This document shows, one piece after another, positions 15,422 through 24,425 of a stretch of DNA of 38,954 bases (position 1 is its first letter; each line of letters starts with the position of its first letter). The notes beneath the pieces were generated by a model. The model was not told the origin of the DNA and ran no database searches. It saw only the letters and a list, made by a program, of their open reading frames with translations. The stretch is from a bacterium (GTDB lineage: Bacteria; Bacillota_I; Bacilli_A; RF39; UBA660), in NCBI GenBank assembly GCA_030531905.1, contig JAUNMG010000004.1, positions 30,088 to 69,041 on the forward strand. Direction: 5' to 3'. Both the position numbers and the translations under genes were made by a program.

Positions 15422-17569
15422 TTATCTTCTAGAATCATTTATACTTCTATTACTTTGTTGTTGTTTTTCATATCTTGCGGCTATTCTATCATTACGTCTT
15501 GCTTCTTTTGCCTTTTTTCTGTCATAATTTGCATTACTTACTGCTCCAACAACATTTTTAACACCTTGAATAGCTCCTTGGTCAAACATAGAAGAAAGTG
15601 TCTCTGGATTTCTTAAATCATCTAAGGTTGCTTCTGTATAATTTAACCTAGTTCTATATTTATCTTCATAACTTTGTTCACGACCAGCGGCTTTGATTCT
15701 ACTTTGAACATCGTCATCATATTTTGCCCATTTTCCTGCTGCCGATTTTTTATTTATTTTATCCTGTAACAAGTATTCTCTTGCTCTTTGACGTCCTGCA
15801 TCATCTAATTCATAATTACCTGTTGTCTCATTAAATCTACCAAATTGTCTTGCTAAACTATCCATTTGGGCATTTGAAAGTGTACCCTTTTCAAACGAAT
15901 CGTACATTGCTGCTGCTCTTGTTGCATCATCTTCAAGATCAAATCTCTTAGCGTGAATTTGATCTGCTCTTTGATTAGACATTAGATCATGATCAAGTTT
16001 CCTTTGATTTCTTCTCATTTTAGCGTAAGTCATATTATTATCACCAGTTAGCATTTTTGCTACATTATCTTTTGATTGAGAGTAATTTTGAAACATACTA
16101 GGTGCTCTTTTACCTTGATTAAAGGCATCAGCCTCTGTTTTCGCAGTATCTTTTGCCGCATAAAAAGCATCAGCAAGTGAACCTCCAGCTCTTAATGTAC
16201 CTGTACCTGCTAAAGCAGCTGAGAAACCAGACCATGACATCATTCCCTTTAATCCTAAGGCATCTCTTATAAATTTTGGAGCTTGTCTTGCAAACCAGAA
16301 TAATCCAATTATTACAATTATCGTTGAGAAAGCTCCAATAAAACCACCACTATTTACTAGTGTTAATCCACCGTGTATTATAATATCAACAAGGTAAATA
16401 ACAAAATACAATATTGCTAATCTTATAAATAAATCTAAATAAGTTGTAATTAATAATTTAACCCAATTTCCGAAAGCTCCCTTTTCCGCTGCTTTTGGAT
16501 CAACATAACTAATTATTGCAATAGGTGATATCAATCTTAAAATTACAAGTTTTATAGCACGAACTGCAATATCTAAACAACTCAAAGCTAAAGTAACTAA
16601 TAAGAGTAAACCACAAATCGTACTAACAATTGGAAAATATGCAAACGCATATCCATTACTACATCTAGTATTGACCAAAGAAGTAACTACCCCCGGATCA
16701 TTTGTTTTCATCCAAACATTATAATAATAACCTATATTAGAACCCGTTAGGCCTTCTTTTATTCTTTCTATTAGTGACACTGTACCAGAAAAAACGGCAA
16801 CAGAAACAAAAGCAGGATTTATAATAGTAAGAGTCGCAGGTACAGTAAAGCTTCTAAGTAAATTGGTAACAGCACCTTCTATTAAACTGCTAGGCGAACA
16901 CATATAATTTTGTTCATTCTCCGCCTCTTCTTCCGTTTCTGGTACTTTTTCTCTATAATTTATAGTAATAAAATTTTTCAAAATATACGCTGCCATGCTA
17001 TTTCCCATATCGGAATCTTCTGTATAATCAACTGTACTTTCTTCACCGTCATAAGTATTAGTAATAGAGTTTCTATTAGTTCCTAGTATTATCTTTCCTA
17101 TAGTATTTCCTTTTAAAATACGATGTTGAAGTGAATACAACGTTCCAAATAATAATCCATGTTGATTTAAATATGAGTTATAAGAATTTTTCTGGGTAGC
17201 TGATGTAGGAATATTTAATGGAACTATTGCCGTTAACATAGCAAGCATAGTAACAATCCTAGTAATAATTTGGCCAAAGCCCGTTTTTTTATCTTCAAAC
17301 ATATCAGGACTTATTACATATTGCATAAGTGATACAGATATTTTAAAGATCATAATGACACCAAGAACTAATTGAACACGACTAAAAAAATCTTTTATTA
17401 CATCAGAACTTATAATACTTGAATCTGCAATATTAAATATTATATTATACGTAAATCCAATAAGGGTATAAACAACTTCATCGAATGTTGAAAACATCAG
17501 TCTAAAGAAATCCATCATTGTTGTACCTTTAAAAGAATCAACGCCTAACCCAAATAGTAATTGAAACAT
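15422..17569 (-). CDS. VirB6/TrbL-like polytopic channel protein with long charged tail
   Basis: The 715-residue protein has a polytopic N-terminal part (about 1-450) with some six to eight hydrophobic segments, including 'VLGVIMIFKISVSLMQYVI' and 'LRLISPIAIISYVDPKA'. That second segment matches the cytoplasmic loop often seen in VirB6/TrbL-like proteins of Firmicutes. The remaining 260 residues are hydrophilic, rich in Arg, Asp, Gln and Ala, and probably extended helix in the cytoplasm. VirB6-type proteins form part of the inner-membrane channel. A very strong AAAAAAGGAGG precedes the ATG, 23 nt after the second VirB2-like gene, so high translation is expected. Confidence 0.88.
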   Translation of the reverse strand: MFQLLFGLGVDSFKGTTMMDFFRLMFSTFDEVVYTLIGFTYNIIFNIADSSIISSDVIKDFFSRVQLVLGVIMIFKISVSLMQYVISPDMFEDKKTGFGQIITRIVTMLAMLTAIVPLNIPTSATQKNSYNSYLNQHGLLFGTLYSLQHRILKGNTIGKIILGTNRNSITNTYDGEESTVDYTEDSDMGNSMAAYILKNFITINYREKVPETEEEAENEQNYMCSPSSLIEGAVTNLLRSFTVPATLTIINPAFVSVAVFSGTVSLIERIKEGLTGSNIGYYYNVWMKTNDPGVVTSLVNTRCSNGYAFAYFPIVSTICGLLLLVTLALSCLDIAVRAIKLVILRLISPIAIISYVDPKAAEKGAFGNWVKLLITTYLDLFIRLAILYFVIYLVDIIIHGGLTLVNSGGFIGAFSTIIVIIGLFWFARQAPKFIRDALGLKGMMSWSGFSAALAGTGTLRAGGSLADAFYAAKDTAKTEADAFNQGKRAPSMFQNYSQSKDNVAKMLTGDNNMTYAKMRRNQRKLDHDLMSNQRADQIHAKRFDLEDDATRAAAMYDSFEKGTLSNAQMDSLARQFGRFNETTGNYELDDAGRQRAREYLLQDKINKKSAAGKWAKYDDDVQSRIKAAGREQSYEDKYRTRLNYTEATLDDLRNPETLSSMFDQGAIQGVKNVVGAVSNANYDRKKAKEARRNDRIAARYEKQQQSNRSINDSRR

Positions 17570-17592
17570 TTATATTTACCTCCTTTTTTATA

Positions 17593-18027
17593 TTAGCTTA
17601 GTCCACAAATAACATCAGTAGTAAAACCAAATATTCTTAACATAGTCTGCACTAGTAATGGAACAAAGAATAGTAAGGCTGCTGCTATTAATCTGTACAT
17701 AAACTTTTTTTGCGTTTTTTTAACATTTTCCTCATTTGAAGAAATAATTGCTTTTACATAATCAATACTTCCTAAGACAATAGCCACACTAGGTCCAAGT
17801 ATTTTTAAATAATTAAGTAATTGTTGCAATAGCCAAGCAACAGAATCCTCGTCATTGACGCTCCCTAGTATACCTGTATCTTTTCCACTACAGTCAGTAA
17901 CCTCTCCGTCAAGTATTTGAACGTATGATTCTTTAACACTATTAGTATTTACTGCATATGTATTAGTTGGAATAATTGAAATAATCATCATGATTAATAT
18001 ATATATAATAAACAATTTCTTTTTCAT
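17593..18027 (-). CDS. VirB2/TrbC-like pilin with signal peptide
   Basis: The 144-residue protein has an N-terminal signal peptide (about 1-25, with 'TYA' before a likely cleavage), a short loop with one Cys, then two membrane segments (about 78-95 and 111-132) linked by a cytoplasmic hairpin loop 'SSNEENVKKTQKKFMYRL'. A Ser-Ser-x-Glu ... Lys-Lys-x-Gln loop between two helices is typical of Firmicute TrbC/VirB2-type pilins. It shares this loop with the preceding pilin gene and is probably a duplicate. It lies just after the terminator of that gene and seems to have its own promoter. Confidence 0.8.
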   Translation of the reverse strand: MKKKLFIIYILIMMIISIIPTNTYAVNTNSVKESYVQILDGEVTDCSGKDTGILGSVNDEDSVAWLLQQLLNYLKILGPSVAIVLGSIDYVKAIISSNEENVKKTQKKFMYRLIAAALLFFVPLLVQTMLRIFGFTTDVICGLS

Positions 18028-18066
18028 AATTTATTGCACACCCTTGTCATAAAATAATCCAAGTTA

Positions 18067-18095
18067 ATTATAGCAAAAAAAAAAATAAATAGCAA
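18067..18095 (-). promoter_or_regulatory. Putative promoter nested in the terminator of the first pilin gene
   Basis: The minus strand reads TTGCTA (plus 18090-18095), 17 nt of mostly T, then TATAAT (18067-18072), ahead of the second VirB2-like gene. The -35 box is part of a stem arm of the terminator and the T-tract is the spacer, so the same bases would end one transcript and start the next. Confidence 0.5.
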
Positions 18096-18114
18096 TTAAT
18101 ATTGCTATTTATTT
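18074..18114 (-). terminator. Strong intrinsic terminator after the first VirB2-like gene
   Basis: AAATAAATAGCAAT (plus 18083-18096) pairs perfectly with ATTGCTATTTATTT (18101-18114), a 14-bp stem with a TAAT loop, followed on the minus strand by a run of T and then GC. The stem overlaps the stop codon of the pilin gene. It should keep most transcripts of that gene short. Confidence 0.88.
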
Positions 18115-18449
18115 TGCCAACATCTTGACCAGCTTTGGGTATCTGCGCCATTATTACTATCATCTGCCACACCATCAGCAACAAGATTAGTTAGTAATGT
18201 AACCAATGTAACAACAAAGAAAATAGCGGCAGCATAAATAAAACGCTTAATTAAAGTACTTTGGGCCTTCTTTACTTCTTTTTCATCACTTGATATAACG
18301 GCTTTTCCTAAATCAATAGTACCAAATAATATTAATGCTATTGGAATAGCAAATTGAATTAATCTGAATACAGATTTTATAACTACTACTATAGGTCCTA
18401 ATCCTTGACATGGATCCGTTTTTGCTAATAATTGTACAAAATCTAACAT
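18105..18449 (-). CDS. VirB2/TrbC-like pilin, first gene of the T4SS operon
   Basis: The 114-residue protein has no obvious cleavable signal. Two membrane segments (about 26-46 and 70-92) flank a loop 'SSDEKEVKKAQSTLIKRF', the same Firmicute TrbC/VirB2 pattern as in the following gene. Cys near both ends (in 'DPCQG' and 'SRCWQNK') could form a disulfide outside. The ATG at 18449 has AAGGAGAGG upstream; the longer frame starts with TTG in the promoter. It is bracketed by its own promoter and a very strong terminator, which fits a structural protein needed in excess. Confidence 0.82.
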   Translation of the reverse strand: MLDFVQLLAKTDPCQGLGPIVVVIKSVFRLIQFAIPIALILFGTIDLGKAVISSDEKEVKKAQSTLIKRFIYAAAIFFVVTLVTLLTNLVADGVADDSNNGADTQSWSRCWQNK

Positions 18450-18474
18450 TTTAACCTCTCCTTCTCTAAATAAT

Positions 18475-18503
18475 ATATTACATACCTTTCTTTTAAAAGT
18501 CAA
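18475..18503 (-). promoter_or_regulatory. Promoter of the T4SS operon/first pilin gene
   Basis: On the minus strand TTGACT (plus 18498-18503), 17 nt, then TAATAT (18475-18480), about 25 nt before the pilin ATG. No clear terminator separates it from the oxidoreductase gene upstream, so some readthrough from the glycan genes is possible. Confidence 0.65.
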
Positions 18504-18536
18504 TAATTTTCAAGTTAATTGACAAACTTTACACTA

Positions 18537-20087
18537 TTAATCTTTTGAAATAGTATTTTCATGATAACTCTTATCAGTATTAACACTCCATACATCTATT
18601 TTAGAACTATTATTCAAAATACAGTCAACTGTCATTATTCCCGTCAACATGGAGTGATCCATATTATTATAACGATGTTGTCCATTTCTACCGATACAAT
18701 ATAAATTAGATATATCTAGTAAATATTTTTTTACAACCTCAAAATCTTTATAGCTATCAAAATAAGCAGGATAGGCTTTTTTTACCCGATAACAACAACT
18801 ATCTATAATTTTACTATCTATCAAATTCATCTTTCTTAACTCAGATTCTGCTAACTGTTTTATTTTCTTATCACTTAAGTTCCAAAAGTCATCACCTTCA
18901 CTGCAAAAATACTCGAGTCCAAGAAAAACCTTATTATCTACATCTTTTACCATATAAGGTGACCAATTATTGAATATTTGAATTCTTCCTAATTTTACTC
19001 TAGGATCTTGTATATATAACCAACAATCAGGAATATTATCATTAATTGTTTTAATATTAGTCTTATTTTTTATCGAAAGAGAATCTACTAAGACTCCAAC
19101 AGTAATAAAGTCTCTATATGGTAAATTATCAGAAACAGCTTTTACATCTTTAGAAACATTATTTAAACTTGAAACTAAGTCTTTGATAGGCATAGATGAA
19201 ATTAAATAATCAACGTCTAAAGTATACTCTTTATCATTATACATATATTTTATACTAGTAATCTTATTTTTAGTCTTTCTTATAGATATAACTTTAGAAT
19301 TTTTCTTTATAACTCCACCCATCTTTACAATTTTTTTAGCCATTTGTTCATATAACTCTCCAGGACCATATTTAGGGTAATAAAATTGTTCTATTAATGA
19401 TGCTTCTTTATTCTTATTTTTGATTTTAAATACTCTTAAGAAATAATCCTTTAAAACGGCTGTAATAGAAATTCCTTTTACTCTTTGATATCCCCACTCT
19501 TTAGAAATATTTTTAGGACTTCTTCCCCAAACTTTTTCTGTATATCCTTCAAAAAACATTGAATAAAGTTTCTTACCAAAACGATTAATATAAAAATCTT
19601 CCAAGTTATTTTCTTTTCTTTTGAAAATTTTATATCTTAAATAACTAAATCCACAAATAATTGTATTAATGAAACCTAAGTTTTTTATTGTTTTAAAGTT
19701 GAACGTTACTGGATAGTCAAAAAATTTATCATGATAAAAGATTCTAGATACTCTATTTCTTATTAACATTACATTATCTTCTTTTTCAGGATCTGGTCCA
19801 TTTTTTACTAATTCTTTATGCTTCTTTAGTTTTTTATCATCATAAGAATCTTTTCCCTGAATAGGTAATATTTCTAACCATAAATCTTTTATTCTTTGAT
19901 TTTTAGTAAAGAATCTATGTCCTCCAAGATCCATTCTATTTTCTTTATAATTAATAGTCTTTGAAATTCCACCTATATTTTTATCTTCTTCTAAAATAAT
20001 TACTTCATAATCTTTACTTTTCTTTAATAGTTCATATGCCGCTGTAAGCCCAGCTGGACCTGCTCCTATTATAACTACTCTTTTCAT
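18537..20087 (-). CDS. FAD-dependent oxidoreductase of the surface-glycan type (protoporphyrinogen oxidase/Glf-like fold)
   Basis: The 516-residue protein starts with a textbook dinucleotide-binding segment '[17 protein letters not shown]', then '[14 protein letters not shown]' and '[14 protein letters not shown]', which are shared with FAD enzymes of the amine-oxidase/UDP-galactopyranose-mutase superfamily that occur near glycosyltransferases. The C-terminal part ends with '[18 protein letters not shown]', the other half of the FAD site. The exact reaction is unknown. The ATG at 20087 is preferred over an upstream in-frame start that would sit inside the preceding gene; the 7-nt gap to that gene suggests an operon with the GT-C-like protein. 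Confidence 0.82.
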   Translation of the reverse strand: MKRVVIIGAGPAGLTAAYELLKKSKDYEVIILEEDKNIGGISKTINYKENRMDLGGHRFFTKNQRIKDLWLEILPIQGKDSYDDKKLKKHKELVKNGPDPEKEDNVMLIRNRVSRIFYHDKFFDYPVTFNFKTIKNLGFINTIICGFSYLRYKIFKRKENNLEDFYINRFGKKLYSMFFEGYTEKVWGRSPKNISKEWGYQRVKGISITAVLKDYFLRVFKIKNKNKEASLIEQFYYPKYGPGELYEQMAKKIVKMGGVIKKNSKVISIRKTKNKITSIKYMYNDKEYTLDVDYLISSMPIKDLVSSLNNVSKDVKAVSDNLPYRDFITVGVLVDSLSIKNKTNIKTINDNIPDCWLYIQDPRVKLGRIQIFNNWSPYMVKDVDNKVFLGLEYFCSEGDDFWNLSDKKIKQLAESELRKMNLIDSKIIDSCCYRVKKAYPAYFDSYKDFEVVKKYLLDISNLYCIGRNGQHRYNNMDHSMLTGIMTVDCILNNSSKIDVWSVNTDKSYHENTISKD

Positions 20088-20094
20088 ACATCCA

Positions 20095-21582
20095 CTACTT
20101 TCTATCGATAGTACGTTCAAAAACACTATACTTATATTTTTTACTATGATAAATTAATCTATAATTTTTATCTTTTAATGCTTTATCATAAATTCTTTCA
20201 TTTTCCATAATAATCATATAATCAAATTTATACTTGTTAACAAATCCATCATAACTTATATACCCATTATAAACTAGATAATACTCTTTCATTATATCTT
20301 CTTTATGATTATTTTTCTTTAAGAACACTTCTGCTCTTGTATCAATATAAGGTTTTAGACCTCTATATTCAGCATAAGAACCATTATCGTAATTTGTATA
20401 AATAGTAGTGCTATCAGTAACATTGGAGGTGTTGTATATTGCATCAATTCCTTTTTTTAATTCATTAGTAAATTTACTATTTACAATAACTGATACCACA
20501 CAAGTATAAATAACAAGTATAACTATAATTGAATAATATTGTTTTCTTTCATCTGGTTCTAGTTTAAGATTTTTTTCCTTAGATGATAACTTTTTAAAAT
20601 ATGGTTTAAGATATGATGCTAAAAAAGGTATTGTACCAATCATAAAAATCCACATACTTCTTATATTCTTTAGTCCTAAAAAGGTAACACCTAAAAACAA
20701 GAATAAATGTCTAAGTTCAAATTTTCCTTTCCTACAGAATATATAGATTAACAATTCAGCTGCAATAACAACATAAAATAAATAGCTATATATAATTGAT
20801 ACTTCATTTATATTTAGGGAAACTGCTTGCATTTCACTAACTACATTGTTAATGTAATAGTTACCATAAGAATTAAATATATATAAAACATTATCAATTC
20901 CATATGGATTAATAAACCCACAAATAAACATCAAAACTATGATAATAGGAAAACTACTTAGTCTTTTTCTTTCTTTCAAAAATAAATCTACAATATATGG
21001 TAGCATAAATACAAATAACATAAACCACATAGATGATTGAATATTTATTTGTAATAATGAAATAAGTGGTAAAAAATATAATACTTTTTTATTGTTTGTT
21101 TTGTAGAATAATTCCATTATATATAATACTAAAATCAGATTTAACATTGTAAAAATCCAAGGTCTTGGTACCATGAAAATAAGTAATAAAACATCTGTAA
21201 TACAACTAATTATTATTGATAATCTAAATTTATTTTCTGATATAAGCATACATAATTTATATAGAGAATACAGTATTAAAATATTAGCCATTAAGATCAC
21301 TAACAAAATCCCATATTGTCCCAAAACCTCGTGTGAAATATAAAATATAACCGATGATAGCCATTGTTGCATAACAAAGGAAAAATTATGATGCATAGTA
21401 AATGGTTCTAGATGTGGAAAACCATGATTTAAAATATATTTACCATGATTTAATAAAAACCAAATATCATTTTCCTTATCAACATTACAAATACAGCACA
21501 TAAAAATTGGAACAAAAAAATATAAATAGCATAAATACTTAGATGGATTATAATTTTTAAATTTTTCTATTAAACTTTTCAT
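20095..21582 (-). CDS. Polytopic GT-C-type membrane protein, probable glycosyltransferase
   Basis: The 495-residue protein has about ten membrane segments. The first external loop has '[16 protein letters not shown]' and 'LEPFTM ... QQWLS', which match a widespread family whose loop reads roughly D-x-W-x-x-x-x-G-(R/K)-x-I ... P ... D-P-F-S ... W-L-S-E. The acidic residue in this loop is where GT-C enzymes, which use polyprenyl-phosphate sugars, keep their catalytic site. A C-terminal external domain has '[21 protein letters not shown]', also typical of that family. AAAGAGGT precedes the ATG. It is divergent from a related plus-strand gene and precedes the FAD enzyme. Donor and acceptor are unknown. 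Confidence 0.75.
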   Translation of the reverse strand: MKSLIEKFKNYNPSKYLCYLYFFVPIFMCCICNVDKENDIWFLLNHGKYILNHGFPHLEPFTMHHNFSFVMQQWLSSVIFYISHEVLGQYGILLVILMANILILYSLYKLCMLISENKFRLSIIISCITDVLLLIFMVPRPWIFTMLNLILVLYIMELFYKTNNKKVLYFLPLISLLQINIQSSMWFMLFVFMLPYIVDLFLKERKRLSSFPIIIVLMFICGFINPYGIDNVLYIFNSYGNYYINNVVSEMQAVSLNINEVSIIYSYLFYVVIAAELLIYIFCRKGKFELRHLFLFLGVTFLGLKNIRSMWIFMIGTIPFLASYLKPYFKKLSSKEKNLKLEPDERKQYYSIIVILVIYTCVVSVIVNSKFTNELKKGIDAIYNTSNVTDSTTIYTNYDNGSYAEYRGLKPYIDTRAEVFLKKNNHKEDIMKEYYLVYNGYISYDGFVNKYKFDYMIIMENERIYDKALKDKNYRLIYHSKKYKYSVFERTIDRK

Positions 21583-21693
21583 ATATACCTCTTTCTATAC
21601 TACAAACACTTATAAATATAATATCATATTCAAAAATATTTTTAAATGATAAGTTATGTGTTAAAATTAATTATATTAGAGGTGAATTGTTCA

Positions 21694-23080
21694 ATGAAGA
21701 AAAGGAAAATTATTATCTTTATAATTTTTACTGTAATATTCTCAATTGGAAGTTTTTTATTTTCATATGGAAACGATTATTATTGGCATGTAAAAATTGG
21801 TGAATATATTTTTAAATCAAAAACAATACCATATATCGATATTTTCAGTTGGTATGGAAGTGTTAATAAATTAAGATGGATTAGTCATGAGTGGTTATCA
21901 GAAGTTATAATTTTTCTTTTTTCGAATATTTTTGGGCAAAATGGTGCTTTTATCTATGTATTTATAATGATATTAATACTTGGATTCCTAATATTTATCA
22001 TAAATAAAGGCTTCTTTTATAAAAATTCTTTTTATGCAGTAGTGTGGGCTATATTTGGTCTTTTAATAATTAGCGCTAAAGCATTACCTAGACCTCATCT
22101 TTTTAGTTATCTTCTATTTACAATAACATTAATACTTGCATATGATTTATATAAAAATAAAGATTCTAATAAAATATATTTAAGTTTATTAATATCTATA
22201 CTTTGGAGTAATCTTCATGGTGGTAGCAACAACTTGTCATACATTATTTATGGAATATTTCTTTTCTGTAGTATCTTCCCAAATAAAAATTATAAAAAAA
22301 TTACGAACAAGAATATATCACCAATACAAAGAAAAAAATATATAATTGCAATTATTCTTTCACTAATTGGAATATGTATAAACCCTCATGGATTGATAAT
22401 GTTATTGTATCCATATCAAAATATGACTTATACAGATATGATTAGATGTATAAGTGAGTGGCACCCAATAAGTATTTTTAAAATTGATGGTATTTTCTAT
22501 TTAATATTTATCGGATATATTACATTAAAACTTATAAAAACTAAAAAAAAGATATCATTAGTAGACTTAATTCTATTTGTATCGTTTACAATAATTTCAA
22601 GAAAATCAAGAAAATTTGTTCCATATCTTTATATTTCATCATCATTTTATATTTTTAACTATTTTAATAAAGAAAGAAAGAAATATAAATATTTATATAC
22701 TACTTATCATTATACTTCTTATATATGGAATAATAATTGTAAATTATAAAATTCCAAAAGTTGAAATATTACAAGAAAAAACTATAAAATATATTAAAAA
22801 CCATAATAAAAGCAAGCTATATAACGAATATGATATTGGTGGTTACTTAATCTATAAAGATATTAAACCATTTATAGACAGTAGAGCTGATTTATACGTT
22901 TCCACAATTTTTAGTGATAATTGTAATATGGAATTAAATAATCCTAAAATAATTGAAAAATATAATTTTGATTTATTCTTAGTATCTAAAAATTCAAATA
23001 TATATAATTATTTATCAAAAAGAAAAAGTATATATAAAACTGTTATTAATGATAAAGATTATGTTTTGATAAAAAAATAA
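21694..23080 (+). pseudogene. GT-C-type membrane protein gene interrupted by a frameshift at an AAAG repeat
   Basis: Two consecutive plus-strand frames make one protein. The first carries 'DYYWHVKIGEYIFKS', 'DIFSWYG' and 'HEWLSEVI', the family signature of the divergent neighbour, and most membrane segments. The second carries the last membrane segment 'ILLIIILLIYGIII' and the external domain with 'YDIGGYLIYKDIKPFIDSRAD'. The first frame ends in a nonsense-looking Tyr/Thr stretch at 22749. The switch lies near 22668-22690, where AAAG is repeated three times; removing one unit restores a continuous protein ('NKERNINIYILL'). The preferred start at 21694 has AGAGGTGA upstream. It may be a decayed gene, a phase-variable OFF state or a sequence error. 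Confidence 0.8.
22669..22684 (+). repeat. Short AAAG tetranucleotide repeat at the frameshift
   Basis: Three AAAG units followed by AAAT sit where the reading frame of the GT-C-like gene is lost. Tetranucleotide tracts are typical sites of slipped-strand change, although three units is short for a fast phase-variable locus. Confidence 0.65.
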
Positions 23081-23105
23081 GATATCTGTTTTTATCTTAT
23101 TTTTT
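23072..23105 (+). terminator. Bidirectional terminator between convergent GT-C genes
   Basis: AAAAAATAAGATA (23072-23084) pairs with TATCTTATTTTTT (23093-23105), 13 bp with an 8-nt loop. Because the arms are A- and T-runs, it can end transcription from both the plus-strand pseudogene and the minus-strand gene that stops at 23097. I give the plus strand, but it works either way. Confidence 0.8.
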
Positions 23106-24413
23106 ATTGCAATAATATGAATCTCTAGAATTAATTTTTCCACAATAATCATAATTATTTAAAACATAATCTCTTATTATTGGATTCATCTGGGATGTAT
23201 ATGTAGTAAATGCTTTTTCATCAATTATAAATATACATTTTTTATTAGAACAAATCTTATCCATGTCTTTTGTATATTTACTTTCATCAGCACCCATATT
23301 ACCTATATTTATTAAATCAAATTTATCTAGCTTTTTATCTAGACTTATTTTTATAAAATATGAATAGAAATTAAATATAAATATTCTTGAATCTTTATTA
23401 CTATATATAAATTCAGTTAATTGATCTTGCTCTTTTGTTGCCTTATCAGTAACATTTCTATATTTAAAATTATTAATACTAGATGGATTAATACCGTTAT
23501 TTATCATTCTTGGAACATAAACGATTAAAATTATAATTATTGGAAAGATAATAAATACGTAATTAATATATTTATTATTTTCTGTAACAATTAAATAATA
23601 AATTACTGGTAATGTTCCTATTATAAAATGGTAAATTTCAAATAATGGATAATTTATAACTTGAAAACATGCCAAATAAATATAATTTATATCCTTTGTT
23701 TTTCTATACTTAATGATTAAATATGTAATTATAACTATATCAAATACCACTAGGATTGGAAGTGTCACTAAAAAATTATTACTGAAATTCCTAAGTCCTA
23801 AAAAACAATAATCTATACATTCAAATAGTGCGTTGTTAATAACTAAATAACCTACTACTAAAGTAATAGGAACTAAGTAGCAAAGAATTGATCTTAATTT
23901 ATGCTTTGAATGAAATATATATGGAAAAAATAAAACTATTCCTATATTTTGTTTTGTTGCTAAAATACAACCTAATAATATCCCTATTATTTCCTCTTTA
24001 TATTTATAATCTTTACTTTGGAGATATAAAATCAAAATTAATAACATTACAATAAAACAGTTATATCCATATATCGGATTAACAATTATCATAAATAACG
24101 CTAAGACAATTGCAATATCTTTTTCATTGTCACTTATAATTGCTATGATTATACTAATATAAATTGCATTAAATAAATGAAAAATAAACAAACTATTACT
24201 AAATATTCTAAGTGGTATTGACATTAATAATGAATATAAAGGTAACACTACCATATTAAAATCACGGTATGGAATGGCACCTTTTGCTATATTGTATGAA
24301 AATCCAAAATTCCAAATTTCATCACAATCAGCTATTATTTTATGAAAAATAAAATAATTAAATGAAAATATAAATAAGGTTAAGAATAAAATCAAAATAA
24401 TCTTCTTTTTCAT
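23097..24413 (-). CDS. Polytopic GT-C-type membrane protein, tandem duplicate 2
   Basis: The 438-residue protein has about ten membrane segments. The first external loop holds 'DEIWNFGFSYNIAKGAIPY' and 'RDFNMVVLPLYSLL'. An acidic pair followed by such a loop is the usual catalytic region of GT-C glycosyltransferases. The C-terminal external part has 'DLINIGNMGADESKY' and several Cys. It is strikingly similar along its whole length to the gene just upstream, so the two arose by duplication. The ATG at 24413 (AGGATG upstream) is preferred to an earlier in-frame GTG. It probably shares a transcript with its twin (12-nt gap). Substrate unknown. Confidence 0.75.
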   Translation of the reverse strand: MKKKIILILFLTLFIFSFNYFIFHKIIADCDEIWNFGFSYNIAKGAIPYRDFNMVVLPLYSLLMSIPLRIFSNSLFIFHLFNAIYISIIIAIISDNEKDIAIVLALFMIIVNPIYGYNCFIVMLLILILYLQSKDYKYKEEIIGILLGCILATKQNIGIVLFFPYIFHSKHKLRSILCYLVPITLVVGYLVINNALFECIDYCFLGLRNFSNNFLVTLPILVVFDIVIITYLIIKYRKTKDINYIYLACFQVINYPLFEIYHFIIGTLPVIYYLIVTENNKYINYVFIIFPIIIILIVYVPRMINNGINPSSINNFKYRNVTDKATKEQDQLTEFIYSNKDSRIFIFNFYSYFIKISLDKKLDKFDLINIGNMGADESKYTKDMDKICSNKKCIFIIDEKAFTTYTSQMNPIIRDYVLNNYDYCGKINSRDSYYCNKK

Positions 24414-24425
24414 AGTAAGCACATC

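Noticed and set aside
18504..18536. Terminator between the FAD enzyme gene and the T4SS promoter
   Set aside because: Only a weak 5-bp AAGTT/AACTT stem exists with no good T-tract, so I do not call one.
22616..23080. Separate small plus-strand membrane protein gene
   Set aside because: Its first residues are out-of-frame readings of the preceding gene, and the rest completes the GT-C family domain, so it is the second half of one frameshifted gene.
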